A stretch of DNA of 64,000 nt from an uncultured Alloprevotella sp. (GCA_944322095.1 CALUNU010000002.1:124001-188000), one strand, 5' to 3'. Numbered from the stretch's first letter, positions 7,194 through 15,928 are shown. Numbers and translations: made by a program. The notes: generated by a model from the letters alone, not told the origin.

Positions 7194-8753
7194 TTAGAAA
7201 GGCCAGAACAAGGGGACGAGGGCCACCGTCAGTATGAGCGTGAGGATGTTGAGCGGCAGGCCCATGCGGGTGAAGTCGCCGAAGCGGTATCCGCCGACAC
7301 CCTGCACGATGAGGTTCGTCTGGTAGCCGATGGGGGTGGAGAAGCTGGCCGATGCCGCCACGCAGATGGTCACGAAGAACGGCGTGGGGTCGACGCCGAG
7401 CTGATTGGCGAGCGAGAGCGATATGGGGAAGGCCAGCGCCGCCGCAGCGTTGTTGGTCATCAGCTCGGTGAAGAGGTTGGTGATGACAAACACCACGGCC
7501 AGCAGCACGTAGGGGCCGTAGTCGTGGCTCAGGCCGAGGGTGAAGGCCGCCACTGCGTCGGCCATGCCCGAGTTTTGCATGGCTTTGCTGATGGCGAAGG
7601 CCGAGGCGATGGTAACGAGGATGTCCCACGAGATAAACTTCGTATATTTCCGTGCGGGGAAGATGCCCATCCACGCCATCACCACAGTGACCACGCAGGC
7701 GAAGAAGAACATGTCGAGCTGCATGGCGGGTACAGCCTCCTTGACGGCCGGCAGCTCGCCTACGGTGGCACCGGCTACCATGAGCACGAGCAGAACGATG
7801 GCCGTCCAGCGTTTTTTCGGGCCCAGGGTGGGTTCCGGCTCGCGTCCGTCTGTGGCCACGAGAAAGAACGAGGAATCTCCCCAGTTTTTCATGAACGAGT
7901 CGTCGGCCAGGAGCACCAGTGTGTCGCCTTCGCGGAAGCGCTCTTTGCGCAAGTCGTGCATGAGGAGCGTGGAGCCCGCCCGTTTCAGTTCGAGCAGCGT
8001 GGCTCCATATTTTTGCTTGAAGTCGAAATCGCGCACGCGGCGGTTAATGGCCGGGAAGCGGGGGGCCAGCACCACCTCGACGCGCCGGTAGGCACGTCCG
8101 CCGGCGTCGGCATTCCCATCGGTCTCGGCGATGCTCTCGCGGCTCTCGGGCAGTAGCCACTTCGACGCCACAACAATATATATAATGCCCACGACGGCGA
8201 TGATGATGCCTATCTTGCCGAGCTCAAACATGGTGAAACCCTCGTAGCCCGCGTCGATGACCATGCCGTGTACCACCAGGTTGGTCGACGTGCCGATGAG
8301 CGTGCAGATGCCGCCCAGCGTCGTGACGTAGGTCAGCGGGATGAGCAGCTTGGTGGGCGGCAGCTTCATGCGTTCGGCCCAGCGCTTTATCATGGGGGCG
8401 AAGATGACGACGACAGGCGTGTTGTTGAGAAACGCCGAGATGCCTGCTATCACCGGCAGCATGCGCAGCTGCACGCGGCGCACCGTCGTGCGGCCCGTGG
8501 GCAGGAGGCGGCGCAGCAGTTTTTCGAGCAGGCCCGAGCGGCGCACGCCCTCGCTCACCAGAAAGAGCAGGGCCACGGTGATCATGCCCTTGTTGGAAAA
8601 TCCTTCGAGCATTTCGCGCGGCGAAAGGATGCCTGCGCAGAGAAACACGACCGAGGCCGAAAGCAAAATCATGCCCGGCCGCATGCGGTCGCGCACAAGG
8701 GCGATGACCATGAAGGCCAGCACACACAGGACGAAGATGGCTTGAAATCCCAT
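7194..8753 (-). CDS. SLC13/DASS-type anion permease with TrkA-C domain (probable sulfate importer)
   Basis: A 519-residue inner-membrane protein with about ten or more hydrophobic segments in two halves and a central soluble domain (about residues 205-300, DFDFKQKYGATLLELKRAGS...FREGDTLVLLADDS) that looks like a TrkA-C/RCK_C domain. SFLNNTPVVVIFAPM and NAAAALAFPISLSLA resemble the paired substrate-loop SNT/NNT motifs of the divalent anion/sodium symporter family; GTSTNLVVHG is another. Placement between cysQ and cysC argues for sulfate rather than dicarboxylate as substrate. That is an inference from context. Confidence 0.85.
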   Translation of the reverse strand: MGFQAIFVLCVLAFMVIALVRDRMRPGMILLSASVVFLCAGILSPREMLEGFSNKGMITVALLFLVSEGVRRSGLLEKLLRRLLPTGRTTVRRVQLRMLPVIAGISAFLNNTPVVVIFAPMIKRWAERMKLPPTKLLIPLTYVTTLGGICTLIGTSTNLVVHGMVIDAGYEGFTMFELGKIGIIIAVVGIIYIVVASKWLLPESRESIAETDGNADAGGRAYRRVEVVLAPRFPAINRRVRDFDFKQKYGATLLELKRAGSTLLMHDLRKERFREGDTLVLLADDSFMKNWGDSSFFLVATDGREPEPTLGPKKRWTAIVLLVLMVAGATVGELPAVKEAVPAMQLDMFFFACVVTVVMAWMGIFPARKYTKFISWDILVTIASAFAISKAMQNSGMADAVAAFTLGLSHDYGPYVLLAVVFVITNLFTELMTNNAAAALAFPISLSLANQLGVDPTPFFVTICVAASASFSTPIGYQTNLIVQGVGGYRFGDFTRMGLPLNILTLILTVALVPLFWPF

Positions 8754-8764
8754 AAGCTGAGGGG

Positions 8765-9580
8765 TTAGGCTGGATAGACGACGAACCAGGGGTTGTGCAG
8801 GTCTTCCTTATTATATATGAGTGGCTCTCCGTCGTCGGCCCGCACGGTGCGTCCGCCGGCGGCCCGCACGATGGCGTCGCCCGCCGCCGTGTCCCATTCC
8901 ATGGTGGGCGCCATGCGTGGATAGACGTCGGCGCGGCCCTCGGCCACGAGGCACAGCTTGAGCGACGAGCCGGCCGAGCAGAGCGTCACGTTGCCGTGCG
9001 TGGCGCGCAGGCGGTCGATGAAGTTGCTGGTCTCGGGGCTCAGGTGCGAGCGCGAGGCCACCACGACAAATCCCTCCCGGTCCCCGCGTTCGGGCAGGCG
9101 CTCAGAGGCAGCCGTCAGGCCCTCCCAGCTGTCGGGTAGCGCGGCGGGGCACTGGCCCAGGCGCCAGGCGCCTTCGCCCACGATGCCAAAGCAGAGCGTG
9201 CGGCGCACGGGCACGTAGATGACGCCCATCACGGGCGAGCCGTCGGCCACGAGCGCGATGTTCACGGTGAACTCGCCGTTGCGTTTCAGGAACTCTTTCG
9301 TGCCGTCCAGCGGGTCGACAATCCAGAGCTCCCTCCACGTGCGTCGCACGTCGTAGGCTTCGTGGGCCCCCTCCTCGCTGAGCAGGGGAAGCCCCTCGGG
9401 CGCCAGCGCGGCGCTGATGGCAGCGTGTGCTTCGCGGTCGGCCCGCGTCAGGGGCGAGTGGTCGGCCTTCGTTTCCACCTCCCATTCGGTTTCGGGGGCG
9501 GCGTATATCTCCATGATTTTCTCTCCTGCCACGACAGCCGCGCGTGCCGCCGCCAGCAAGAGCCGATGCTTGCGTTCCAT
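8765..9580 (-). CDS. cysQ: 3'(2'),5'-bisphosphate nucleotidase
   Basis: A 271-residue Mg2+-dependent phosphatase of the inositol monophosphatase superfamily that removes PAP, a by-product of PAPS use. The metal-binding residues are seen in LLSEEGAHEAY (the EE pair), in WIVDPLDGTKEF (the DPLDGT signature) and in APTMEWDTAAGDAIV (WDTAAG). Length fits CysQ. It heads the sulfate cluster, with a TAACTTTG -7 box just upstream and 11 bp to the permease gene. Confidence 0.93.
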   Translation of the reverse strand: MERKHRLLLAAARAAVVAGEKIMEIYAAPETEWEVETKADHSPLTRADREAHAAISAALAPEGLPLLSEEGAHEAYDVRRTWRELWIVDPLDGTKEFLKRNGEFTVNIALVADGSPVMGVIYVPVRRTLCFGIVGEGAWRLGQCPAALPDSWEGLTAASERLPERGDREGFVVVASRSHLSPETSNFIDRLRATHGNVTLCSAGSSLKLCLVAEGRADVYPRMAPTMEWDTAAGDAIVRAAGGRTVRADDGEPLIYNKEDLHNPWFVVYPA

Positions 9581-9614
9581 GAGTTGTGCAGTATAATATA
9601 GGAATTCGTGCGCG

Positions 9615-9622
9615 CAAAGTTA
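9615..9622 (-). promoter_or_regulatory. -7 box of the cysQ-permease-cysC operon
   Basis: Minus-strand TAACTTTG ends 34 nt before the cysQ start codon and matches TAnnTTTG exactly. No clear -33 element is visible. Confidence 0.55.
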
Positions 9623-9722
9623 GCCCTTTTGTCCGGCCCCGCCGCGCGCCGCGCGTTAAAAAGTGGCCTCCGGGACATAAAAGAAGAGGCCTGCCCGCTA
9701 CGCCCGCAAGGGCAAAACAAAG

Positions 9723-9757
9723 CACGGCTGCCTATCGTTCTGGATAAGCAGCCGTGC
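9723..9757 (-). terminator. Terminator after the tRNA pair
   Basis: Inverted repeat CACGGCTGC...GCAGCCGTG with a loop of about 16 nt, just downstream of tRNA-Leu. On the minus strand it is followed by CTTTGTTTTG. Confidence 0.7.
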
Positions 9758-9761
9758 CTTG

Positions 9762-9847
9762 TACTCGAAGCGGGACTTGAACCCGCACAGCCATCACTGG
9801 CCAAGGGATTTTAAGTCCCTCGTGTCTACCGATTCCACCATTCGAGC
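9762..9847 (-). tRNA. tRNA-Leu (anticodon TAA)
   Basis: An 86-nt class II tRNA. Acceptor arms GCTCGAA / TTCGAGT pair (first pair G-U), discriminator A. The D-arm TGGTGGAATCGGTAGACAC, anticodon loop CTTAAAA (TAA), a long variable arm and the T-arm GGGTTCAAGTCCC are all present. No CCA is encoded. It lies 7 nt downstream of tRNA-Gly and is probably processed from the same transcript. Confidence 0.95.
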
Positions 9848-9854
9848 GCCGTGG

Positions 9855-9927
9855 AGCGGAAAACGAGACTCGAACTCGCGACCCCAACCTTGGCAAGGTT
9901 GTGCTCTACCAACTGAGCTATTTCCGC
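9855..9927 (-). tRNA. tRNA-Gly (anticodon GCC)
   Basis: A 73-nt tRNA with acceptor GCGGAAA / TTTCCGC, D-arm AGCTCAGTTGGTAGAGC, anticodon loop TTGCCAA (GCC), T-arm GCGAGTTCGAGTCTCGT, and a T at the discriminator position. First gene of a tRNA pair expressed from the TATCTTTG box about 22 nt upstream. Confidence 0.96.
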
Positions 9928-9948
9928 TTGTCGTCGTTCTTTCGGGTG

Positions 9949-9956
9949 CAAAGATA
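9949..9956 (-). promoter_or_regulatory. -7 box of the tRNA-Gly/Leu transcript
   Basis: Minus-strand TATCTTTG ends 21 nt before the mature 5' end of tRNA-Gly and adjoins the 85-bp repeat. One unit upstream (10033-10040) the corresponding sequence is CATCTTTG, a one-base departure from the consensus. Confidence 0.65.
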
Positions 9957-10120
9957 GCAAAAGGCGAGTGGTGAAGCAAGAGAAAGCTTGCTTTTTCTTG
10001 CTTCGTCCGAGCCGCATCTTATCTTGGCGGAGCAAAGATGTGCAAAAGGCGAGTGGCGAACGGGGAGAAAGCTTGCTTTTTCTTGCTTTGTCCGAGCCGC
10101 ATCTTATCTTGGCGGAGCGA
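9957..10120 (-). repeat. 85-bp tandem promoter-region repeat (tRNA pair)
   Basis: Two direct copies begin at 9957 and 10042 (GCAAAAGGCGAGTGG in both). The first has the inverted repeat GAAGCAAGAGAAAGC / GCTTTTTCTTGCTTC; in the second the left arm is altered (CGAACGGGGAGAAAG), so its stem is weaker. Both continue with TCCGAGCCGCATCTTATC and TTGGCGGAGC. The organisation matches the pyrE and tsaE repeats. Confidence 0.8.
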
Positions 10121-10125
10121 AATCT

Positions 10126-10605
10126 CTATATGGGCGTAAGCCTGAGGCCTACGTCGGAGATGCCTTGCAGGATGTCGCGGCTCATGATGTGGCGCACGGT
10201 GATGGTGCCTGCTGTGCCGGCGGGCAGACTGAGGGTGTCGAGGGCAAAGTCGTATTGCAGCAGCGAGACGCCGCGCCCGTCGGGGTCGCCTTTGGCGTTG
10301 GTCAGGTTGCAGGCGAGCGTGTCGGCCTGCGTGCGGCCGCCGGTGCCCAGCCGTCGGCGCACTTCGAGCCAGAGCGTGCGGAAGGGGTAGGGGCGGGCCG
10401 TCGACGTGCGCAGGCAGACGTCGAGGCGGTACGTGCCTGCGCCGGCGAGCGTGTCGATGGGGAACGTGAGCACGTGGCCCCGTTCCCAGCCGTCGACGGG
10501 AACGGAGCTGAACGCATAGGCTGCGGGCCGGGGGCGGCAGGCCGTGAGCAGGACGGCCGTGAGCAGGGCGGCCGCCCCCGCGATGAGTGCCGTTGTGCGG
10601 GGCAT
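10126..10605 (-). CDS. gldH: Gliding-motility lipoprotein GldH
   Basis: A 159-residue lipoprotein with signal peptide and lipobox (LLTAC at about 19-23). It contains a conserved beta-sandwich-like pattern (YAFSSVPVDGWERGHVLTF near the start, ending in ...SDVGLRLTPI). GldH is required for gliding in Flavobacteria and persists in non-gliding Bacteroidales, where its role is unclear. The start at 10605 (MPRTTALIAG) places the signal peptide correctly. It follows the PSP1-domain gene by only 7 bp, a pairing I recall as conserved in Bacteroidota, and is last in the holB-ricT-gldH operon. Confidence 0.85.
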   Translation of the reverse strand: MPRTTALIAGAAALLTAVLLTACRPRPAAYAFSSVPVDGWERGHVLTFPIDTLAGAGTYRLDVCLRTSTARPYPFRTLWLEVRRRLGTGGRTQADTLACNLTNAKGDPDGRGVSLLQYDFALDTLSLPAGTAGTITVRHIMSRDILQGISDVGLRLTPI

Positions 10606-10612
10606 GACGGGT

Positions 10613-11827
10613 TCAGGCTGTGGGTGGTTCTTCGCGTTTTTCGCGCCGCGGCTTGGTGCGTCCGTTGTTTTTGCGCGTTTCGGCGCTTTGTTCGTCGGTG
10701 CGGCGGCGGGGCTGCTCTTTGGCCTCGCGCTTTTCGCCGGCGGGGCGGCGTTTCTTCTTGCGTTTCTTGCTTTTGTCGAAGCGCGTGAGGCTTTCCTGCT
10801 CCACAAGGTCGACGGTGGTGTGCTGGGCGGGGGCGTCGGAGTCGGGTTGGAGCGAGAGGGGCTTTTCGCCCTCCTTGTTGAGGCGGATGATGTCGAAGGC
10901 CCTTTCGGCCGTGATGGTGGTGGCGTTGACGGCCAGGCGCTTGTCGGTGCTGTATGTCACCATGCCGCTCAGGATGTCGGCCTTGAAGTAATAGTAGGTG
11001 GCGTCGGCCGTTTCGAGGGCTATCTCCTTGCTGGGCAGGCGCCTGGCAGCTTCGACGTAGGTGTCCACCTCGTAGTTGAGGCAGCACTTGAGCTTGGCAC
11101 ACTGTCCGGCCAGTTTCTGCGGATTGGGCGAGATGTCCTGGACGCGTGCGGCGTTGGTCGACACCGACACGAAGTTTTTCATCCACGTGGCGCAGCAGAG
11201 CTCGCGGCCGCAGGGCCCTATGCCGCCGATGCGGCCTGCCTCCTGGCGGGCGCCGATTTGTTTCATCTCGATGCGCACGTGGAACGTTTCGGCCAGCACT
11301 TTGATGAGTTTGCGGAAGTCGACGCGTGCGTCGGCGATGTAGTAGAAAATGGCTTTGTTGCCGTCGCCCTGATATTCCACGTCGCCTATCTTCATGTCGA
11401 GTCCCAGTTCGGCGGCGATGCGTCTCGACTCGATCATCGTTTCGTGCTCGCGGGCTTTGGCGGCCTCGTATTTTTCCATGTCGACGGCGCGTGCCTTGCG
11501 GTAGATGCGCTTTATTTCGCTGCCCTGCTTGAGCACGGTCTTTTTCATTTGCAGGGGCACCAGGCGTCCCGTGAGCGATACGACGCCCACGTCGTGGCCC
11601 GGGCTGGCCTCGACGGCCACCATGTCGCCCTTGGCCAGATCCAGGTGGTTTTCGTTGCGGTAGTAGCCTTTGCGCGTGTTTTTAAACTGCACCTCCACGA
11701 GGTCGCACGAGGCGTCGTTGCCGGGGATGTCGGAAAAGTAGTTGTACGAGTTGAGCTGTTTGTCCTGCCGTCCGCAGCCCGAGGCCGCGAAACCGCGCAG
11801 ATGGGGGTCGTTTATGAAATCGGTCAT
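10613..11827 (-). CDS. ricT: PSP1-domain protein (RicT/YaaT family)
   Basis: A 404-residue cytoplasmic protein. The PSP1 core carries the cysteine pattern GGIGPCGRELCCATWMKNF and CAKLKCCLNYEVDTY, which in Bacillus RicT helps bind Fe-S clusters in the RicAFT complex that affects RNase Y and phosphorelay activity. Such a role in Bacteroidota is not established. The C-terminal 75 residues or so are low-complexity and Lys/Arg-rich (KSKKRKKKRRPAGEKREAK), suggesting nucleic-acid contact. Located between holB and gldH on the same strand. Confidence 0.85.
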   Translation of the reverse strand: MTDFINDPHLRGFAASGCGRQDKQLNSYNYFSDIPGNDASCDLVEVQFKNTRKGYYRNENHLDLAKGDMVAVEASPGHDVGVVSLTGRLVPLQMKKTVLKQGSEIKRIYRKARAVDMEKYEAAKAREHETMIESRRIAAELGLDMKIGDVEYQGDGNKAIFYYIADARVDFRKLIKVLAETFHVRIEMKQIGARQEAGRIGGIGPCGRELCCATWMKNFVSVSTNAARVQDISPNPQKLAGQCAKLKCCLNYEVDTYVEAARRLPSKEIALETADATYYYFKADILSGMVTYSTDKRLAVNATTITAERAFDIIRLNKEGEKPLSLQPDSDAPAQHTTVDLVEQESLTRFDKSKKRKKKRRPAGEKREAKEQPRRRTDEQSAETRKNNGRTKPRREKREEPPTA

Positions 11828-11881
11828 GCGTTTCTGTCTCTTATTATATATATGGTGTGGCGGCGGGGCCGCCTGTCGGAG

Positions 11882-13009
11882 TCACTGTATGAGCAGGACA
11901 ATCATTTTGAGCGCCAGGTCGAAGAAGACCATGCGCGGACTGACGTTTTGCTCGATGTCGCGCTGTGCGGCCGCCAGCTCGTTCATGATGCCGACGACGT
12001 TGCGTTCGTTGACAAAGCGGGCGAAGCGCCGGGAGAAGTCGGCCTCGCGGCGCGACTGGTAGTTGAGCGCCGGCAGGCGGAAGTTGTAGACGAAGTTTTC
12101 GCGCACCTGCCGCTGGCAGTATTGCAGGAAATCTTTTTGCCGCTCGCGTCCCCACGAGGCCACCTGCTGGGCCCAGTCGTGCATGTCTTTGACCTTGCGC
12201 ATGTAGCTCAGTCGCATGAGCAGCACGAAGAGGTCGAAAAACAGGGCCTCGTCCTCGTTTGCCACGAGGCGTGCCAGGGCCCGCGTGTAGCTGCCTGCGG
12301 CGGCGTGGGCCACGGCGCGTGCGTCGTCGGCGTCGAGGCCGCGCTGCTCGCTGAGGGTGCGGGCCATGACCTCCTCGGGCAGGGGCGGAAAGGCCACGCG
12401 CTGCGTGCGGCTCACGATGGTGGAGAGCAGGCGGTCGGGACGGTCGCTCACGAGCACGAAGGCCGTGCGTGCCGGGGGCTCTTCCAAGATTTTCAGCAGC
12501 TTGTTGGCCGCCGTTTCGTTCATCAGTTCGGGGTGCCACACGACGAGCACGCGCCAGCCCCCGCGCGAGGCCGTGAGGCTGAGGCGCTGCACGATGGCGT
12601 CGCTCTCGGCAGCGTAAATCATGGCCTGCTGGTTTTCCACGTCCATGGCGCGGAGCCAGTCGGTCATGTCGAAGTAGGGCGTGCGGCACAGCTGTTCGCG
12701 CCATTGGGCCAGGTAGACGTCGCTCGTCACGTCGCCGCTGCGTCCGCGGGGCCTCACCACGGGGAAGGTGAAATGGAGGTCGGGATGCACCCACCGTGCC
12801 GTCATCTTGCACGAGGGGCACTCTCCGCACGGGCGTCCCTCCACGGGCCGTTCGCACAGGAGCGAGGCGGCATAGGCCAGCGCCGTGGCCAGTTTGCCGC
12901 AGCCCGGCGGGCCGCAGAAGAGGCGGGCGTGGGGCACGTGGCCCTCGGCCACGTCGCGCGCGAGGCGTGCCTTGATGTCGTCCTGTCCGATGATGTCGTC
13001 GTAATACAT
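11882..13009 (-). CDS. holB: DNA polymerase III subunit delta' (clamp loader)
   Basis: A 375-residue AAA+ clamp-loader subunit. MYYDDIIGQDDIKARL at the start is the family-typical entry. The P-loop GPPGCGKLA has Leu where Ser/Thr normally binds Mg2+, fitting the non-hydrolysing delta' subunit. A zinc-binding CGECPSCKM follows. ARTAFVLVSDRPDRLLSTIVSRTQ is the sensor-1/SRC region. The start at 13009 is preferred because sequence upstream has a TACCTTTG box at 13046. First gene of holB-ricT-gldH, with a 54-bp gap to ricT. Confidence 0.9.
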   Translation of the reverse strand: MYYDDIIGQDDIKARLARDVAEGHVPHARLFCGPPGCGKLATALAYAASLLCERPVEGRPCGECPSCKMTARWVHPDLHFTFPVVRPRGRSGDVTSDVYLAQWREQLCRTPYFDMTDWLRAMDVENQQAMIYAAESDAIVQRLSLTASRGGWRVLVVWHPELMNETAANKLLKILEEPPARTAFVLVSDRPDRLLSTIVSRTQRVAFPPLPEEVMARTLSEQRGLDADDARAVAHAAAGSYTRALARLVANEDEALFFDLFVLLMRLSYMRKVKDMHDWAQQVASWGRERQKDFLQYCQRQVRENFVYNFRLPALNYQSRREADFSRRFARFVNERNVVGIMNELAAAQRDIEQNVSPRMVFFDLALKMIVLLIQ

Positions 13010-13045
13010 GCTTGCAGATGTCGCCGCACGCGGCAGCGTTTTCTG

Positions 13046-13053
13046 CAAAGGTA
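13046..13053 (-). promoter_or_regulatory. -7 box of holB operon
   Basis: Minus-strand TACCTTTG matches TAnnTTTG and ends 36 nt before the holB start codon. Confidence 0.5.
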
Positions 13054-13171
13054 GCATAAAAATCTGTACCCGCCGCTTTTGCGGCCGAAAAGGGCATGCC
13101 GCCGCGCAGCGCGCGCGACGGCGGGGCGCGGGGAGCGTGGGCTGGGGAGCGGGGATGGGTGCCCGCTGCGT

Positions 13172-13244
13172 AGCGACGCGATTTATCGCGTCGCTCACCG
13201 CCCGGATGGCTTAGGAGGGGCGGCAGGAATGCCGCCCCTCCTAA
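13172..13244 (-). repeat. Composite palindromic module, second copy
   Basis: This is the inverse of the module at 2601-2673. AGCGACGCGAT/ATCGCGTCGCT (13172-13195) is joined by CACCGCCCGGATGGC to the 15-bp-stem hairpin TTAGGAGGGGCGGCA / TGCCGCCCCTCCTAA (13211-13244), again adjacent to the 350-bp repeat. Compensating changes keep the first palindrome symmetrical (AGAGACG in copy 1, AGCGACG here). Confidence 0.7.
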
Positions 13245-13247
13245 GGG

Positions 13248-13596
13248 CGCTGTTTTTTAACACGGAGAATCGAATATTTTCGCGCGCCTGCGCCGTCGCT
13301 CGCAAATACGCGAAAATCAGAAACGTCTGATAATGAAATACATCCGTCGGATGGCCTGCCGCATGGATGCCCGAAAACGTCGATTTCGCCACTATATGGC
13401 GCAAATCGGAGCAATTTTTCCTCCGAAAAGTGGCCTTGGATTGAAAATTCCATGGGATGGATCGGCGAATCCATGGGATGGAAATCTGAATCCATGGGAT
13501 GGATCGACGGAGCAGCCGCATGGACGCACAAAAATCTCGCTAAAAGGCGGACGACGGTGGGCGTCCGCTTTAACGCTTTGCCATATAGCGCACAGG
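13248..13596 (-). repeat. Dispersed intergenic repeat of about 350 bp, copy 2
   Basis: Reverse-complement copy of 2251-2597. The same landmarks appear in opposite order, from TTAACACGGAGAATCG through GAAAATCAGAAACGTCTG, CCACTATATGGCGCAAATC, CCTCCGAAAAGTGG and repeated CCATGGGATGGA modules to TTGCCATATAGCGCACAG. With the flanking palindromes it fills the gap between holB and the next gene. No gene is supported. Confidence 0.8.
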
Positions 13597-13702
13597 CGCC
13601 GGGGCATGAAAAAAGCCGCACGGGGCGGCTTGGGGGTGTGGGCGCGGGGCGGCTCTCTGCTGGGCGGCAGTCGCGGGGGCGCCGGCCGCGACGGCGCTTC
13701 GG

Positions 13703-14767
13703 TCAGCGCACGTCGGCCGTCATCTCTTCGCGCAGCGTGCGTTCTGTCGCGGCATCGAGCGGGGCGACGGTGTTGCCGCCGGGCGGCACGACCGGCTGAT
13801 CGTTCCGTCCGGCGGCGGTTTTGGCCAGGCTCTTGGCTTCGCGGGCCGGGAGCATGCGCCGCTCCAGGACGAAGAGCTCGTCGGTCACTTCCACCCGTTG
13901 CCGGCAGGTGTCTTTTTTGTGGTTGTAATACAGTTTGCGGTAGCTGCGCCGTCCGGTCAGGTCGGCACATGTGGGCGGCGTGCCGTCGTAGCTGTATGTC
14001 TCCGTCTTGATGTGGTTTTCGAGCCGGGTCGTGTAGCCGAAGAGCCTCCCTTCGTGCGGGACGCCGCCCAGGACGTCGTAGTCGATGCGGAGCGTATGGG
14101 CGGACGTGTCGGGCGTGATGCAGCCCACGGCCTTTCCTTCCTGCACGATGAGGCGGATGCCGTTTCCGGTCTTTTCCTGGTTGCAGCGGCTCAGACAGTC
14201 AGCCAGAGGGGTGTCGTCGAAATAGGGCAGCGTGAGAAATTTGTCGGTCGCGCTTGCGGCCCGCTGCCGGTCGCTCTGTGTCAGGCCGGGATGCTTCAGA
14301 CGGCGCAGTCCTGTGATGTATCGTTTTGCCTTTCCGTCCCGCAGACGGATGAGAAAGTCGGCATAGCCGTCCATGTAATATTTCAGGCAGGAGTCGTTCA
14401 GCTGGTAGCTGCGGAAGTAGGTTCTCAGGTATACGTATTCGCAGCTCTTGTTTCCGACGACGGCCTCGCCCAGCGTGCGGGTCAGCGGGGTGAGACGGAT
14501 GTCGCGGCCGGCTTGCAGGGCGGAGGCGTCGAGCTCTTCGGTCTTGTAGGCCAGATGTCTGACTGTCAGGCGGCTTCCTTTGAGCGGATGGGGAAGACGT
14601 CCGTCGGCATCGGTGAGCCCGATGGTGAGGCCCCGTTCGTCAACGATCTGTGCGAACGCGATGGGGCGGCCGTCGTGTCCGTCGATCAGTCGGCTCTGTC
14701 CTGCCATGTGCAGGCTGGCAAATAGGAAAAACGGAACGAGGGCGAGCAGTCTTGTTGTCAGGTGCAT
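13703..14767 (-). CDS. Exported protein with carboxypeptidase-regulatory-like domain
   Basis: A 354-residue protein with an N-terminal signal peptide (MHLTTRLLALVPFFLFASL, likely cleaved after AGQ). Residues 25-90 resemble the CarboxypepD_reg / CarbopepD_reg-like beta-sandwich found at the start of many Bacteroidota outer-membrane proteins (IDGHDGRPIAFAQIVDERG...GLTDADGRLP). The remaining 260 residues are soluble and of unknown function, without a predicted barrel signature that I can see. It is 30 bp behind the epimerase gene and probably co-transcribed. Confidence 0.65.
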   Translation of the reverse strand: MHLTTRLLALVPFFLFASLHMAGQSRLIDGHDGRPIAFAQIVDERGLTIGLTDADGRLPHPLKGSRLTVRHLAYKTEELDASALQAGRDIRLTPLTRTLGEAVVGNKSCEYVYLRTYFRSYQLNDSCLKYYMDGYADFLIRLRDGKAKRYITGLRRLKHPGLTQSDRQRAASATDKFLTLPYFDDTPLADCLSRCNQEKTGNGIRLIVQEGKAVGCITPDTSAHTLRIDYDVLGGVPHEGRLFGYTTRLENHIKTETYSYDGTPPTCADLTGRRSYRKLYYNHKKDTCRQRVEVTDELFVLERRMLPAREAKSLAKTAAGRNDQPVVPPGGNTVAPLDAATERTLREEMTADVR

Positions 14768-14797
14768 GTTGTTTGTGTAATGGGCGCGTCCGGTATT

Positions 14798-15673
14798 TCA
14801 GGGGGCCACGTCGATGGTGTAGCCTCCCTCCCATTCTTCGCCGGGGGCGGTGTGGTTGATGTAGGGGCGGGCCTCGATGTTGCCGCCAAAGCCCTCTTCG
14901 TCGCACAGGCCGTACCATGGCTCGATGCAGGTGAAAGGCACGTGCTCGCCTTGCGGCGACCATAGCAGCCACACGGGGGCGTCGCTCTCCACCGTGAGGC
15001 GCCGCGAGCCGTCGGCGCGCAGCAGGTCGGCGCGCACCACCTGGTGGCGGTCGAAGATGAGCGACTCGTCGTCGAACGTGGCGCGGCCCAGGGCGATGCA
15101 TCCGTCGGCGTCGCAGGGAGCGGCGTAGCGCTCGGGGCGGGTGCAGCCCTGACGGCCCACAAGGAGGCGGCTCTCCACGTTGCCATGCAGGCGCACGTAG
15201 CCGTCGGGGCGGCCGTCGTCGTTGAAGTCGGGCAGGACGAAGGCCGGGTGGCCGCCCAGCTGAAACCACATGGTGTCGCGCCCGGTGTTTTCCACGCGGA
15301 AGTCGACGCAGAGCCGCCGCCCGGCCAGGTGATAGGTCACCTCGACGCGGAAATCGTGGGGAAACGTGGCGAGCGTTTCGGCGTCGCTCTCGATGGCATA
15401 GGTCATGGTGGTGGCGGTGCGGCCCGAAAGCTTCCAGGGGCGGCGGCGCACCAGGCCGTGCTTGGGTATGCGCAGCTCGCGGCCGCCCTCGCGGCACGTG
15501 CCGTCCCACAGCCCGCCCACGATGGGGAAGAGGATGGGCGAGTGGCCGCTCCACAGGCCGGGAGCCCCCTGCCAGATGTATTCTTCGCCCGTGCGTGCGT
15601 CGCGCAGGCTCTGCATTTCAGCGCCGAAGCTGTCGGCCCTGAGGATGAGTTCGTCGTTTCTGATTTCTTCCAT
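14798..15673 (-). CDS. Aldose 1-epimerase family protein (LacX-like)
   Basis: A 291-residue protein of the galactose-mutarotase-like fold. It begins MEEIRNDELILRADSFGAEMQSL. The segments EYIWQGAPGLWSGHSPILFPIVGGL, GLVRRRPWKLS and FQLGGHPAF are typical of the LacX/YphB-type branch, which interconverts anomers of hexoses or hexose phosphates. The His in GGHPAF and the acidic residue in ENTGRDTMWF-type regions are candidate active-site residues. Start at 15673 chosen from homology pattern; upstream in-frame sequence is low-complexity Arg/Pro-rich. Confidence 0.85.
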   Translation of the reverse strand: MEEIRNDELILRADSFGAEMQSLRDARTGEEYIWQGAPGLWSGHSPILFPIVGGLWDGTCREGGRELRIPKHGLVRRRPWKLSGRTATTMTYAIESDAETLATFPHDFRVEVTYHLAGRRLCVDFRVENTGRDTMWFQLGGHPAFVLPDFNDDGRPDGYVRLHGNVESRLLVGRQGCTRPERYAAPCDADGCIALGRATFDDESLIFDRHQVVRADLLRADGSRRLTVESDAPVWLLWSPQGEHVPFTCIEPWYGLCDEEGFGGNIEARPYINHTAPGEEWEGGYTIDVAP

Positions 15674-15785
15674 GCGATGCGTTTTTTTCGTAGCGGGCCG
15701 CCGTCTGTCTGCCGGCGGGCCGGGCGGGGCGCGGAAAGGCTCTCTTCCCCGGCCCCGTCGGGGCTTCGCTCCGTAATTGGTGAAA

Positions 15786-15793
15786 CAAATGTA
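15786..15793 (-). promoter_or_regulatory. Candidate -7 box of the epimerase gene
   Basis: Minus-strand TACATTTG matches TAnnTTTG, about 112 nt before the start codon at 15673. The rest of the gap to tRNA-Pro (15674-15971) shows no gene. Confidence 0.4.
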
Positions 15794-15928
15794 GAAAAAA
15801 GCCGCGTAACGGCCGCGCTCTCTGTCCGTTTTTTCTGCCGCCGGGCGCCGCGGGGCGTGCCGTGGGGCGAAAAACGGGGCACGGGCGGCGGAAAAATGGG
15901 GGCGAGGCGCAAAAAAACGGACGAAAGC

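Noticed and set aside
10544..13054. Plus-strand open frame of 836 codons
   Set aside because: Antisense to the well-supported gldH, ricT and holB genes.
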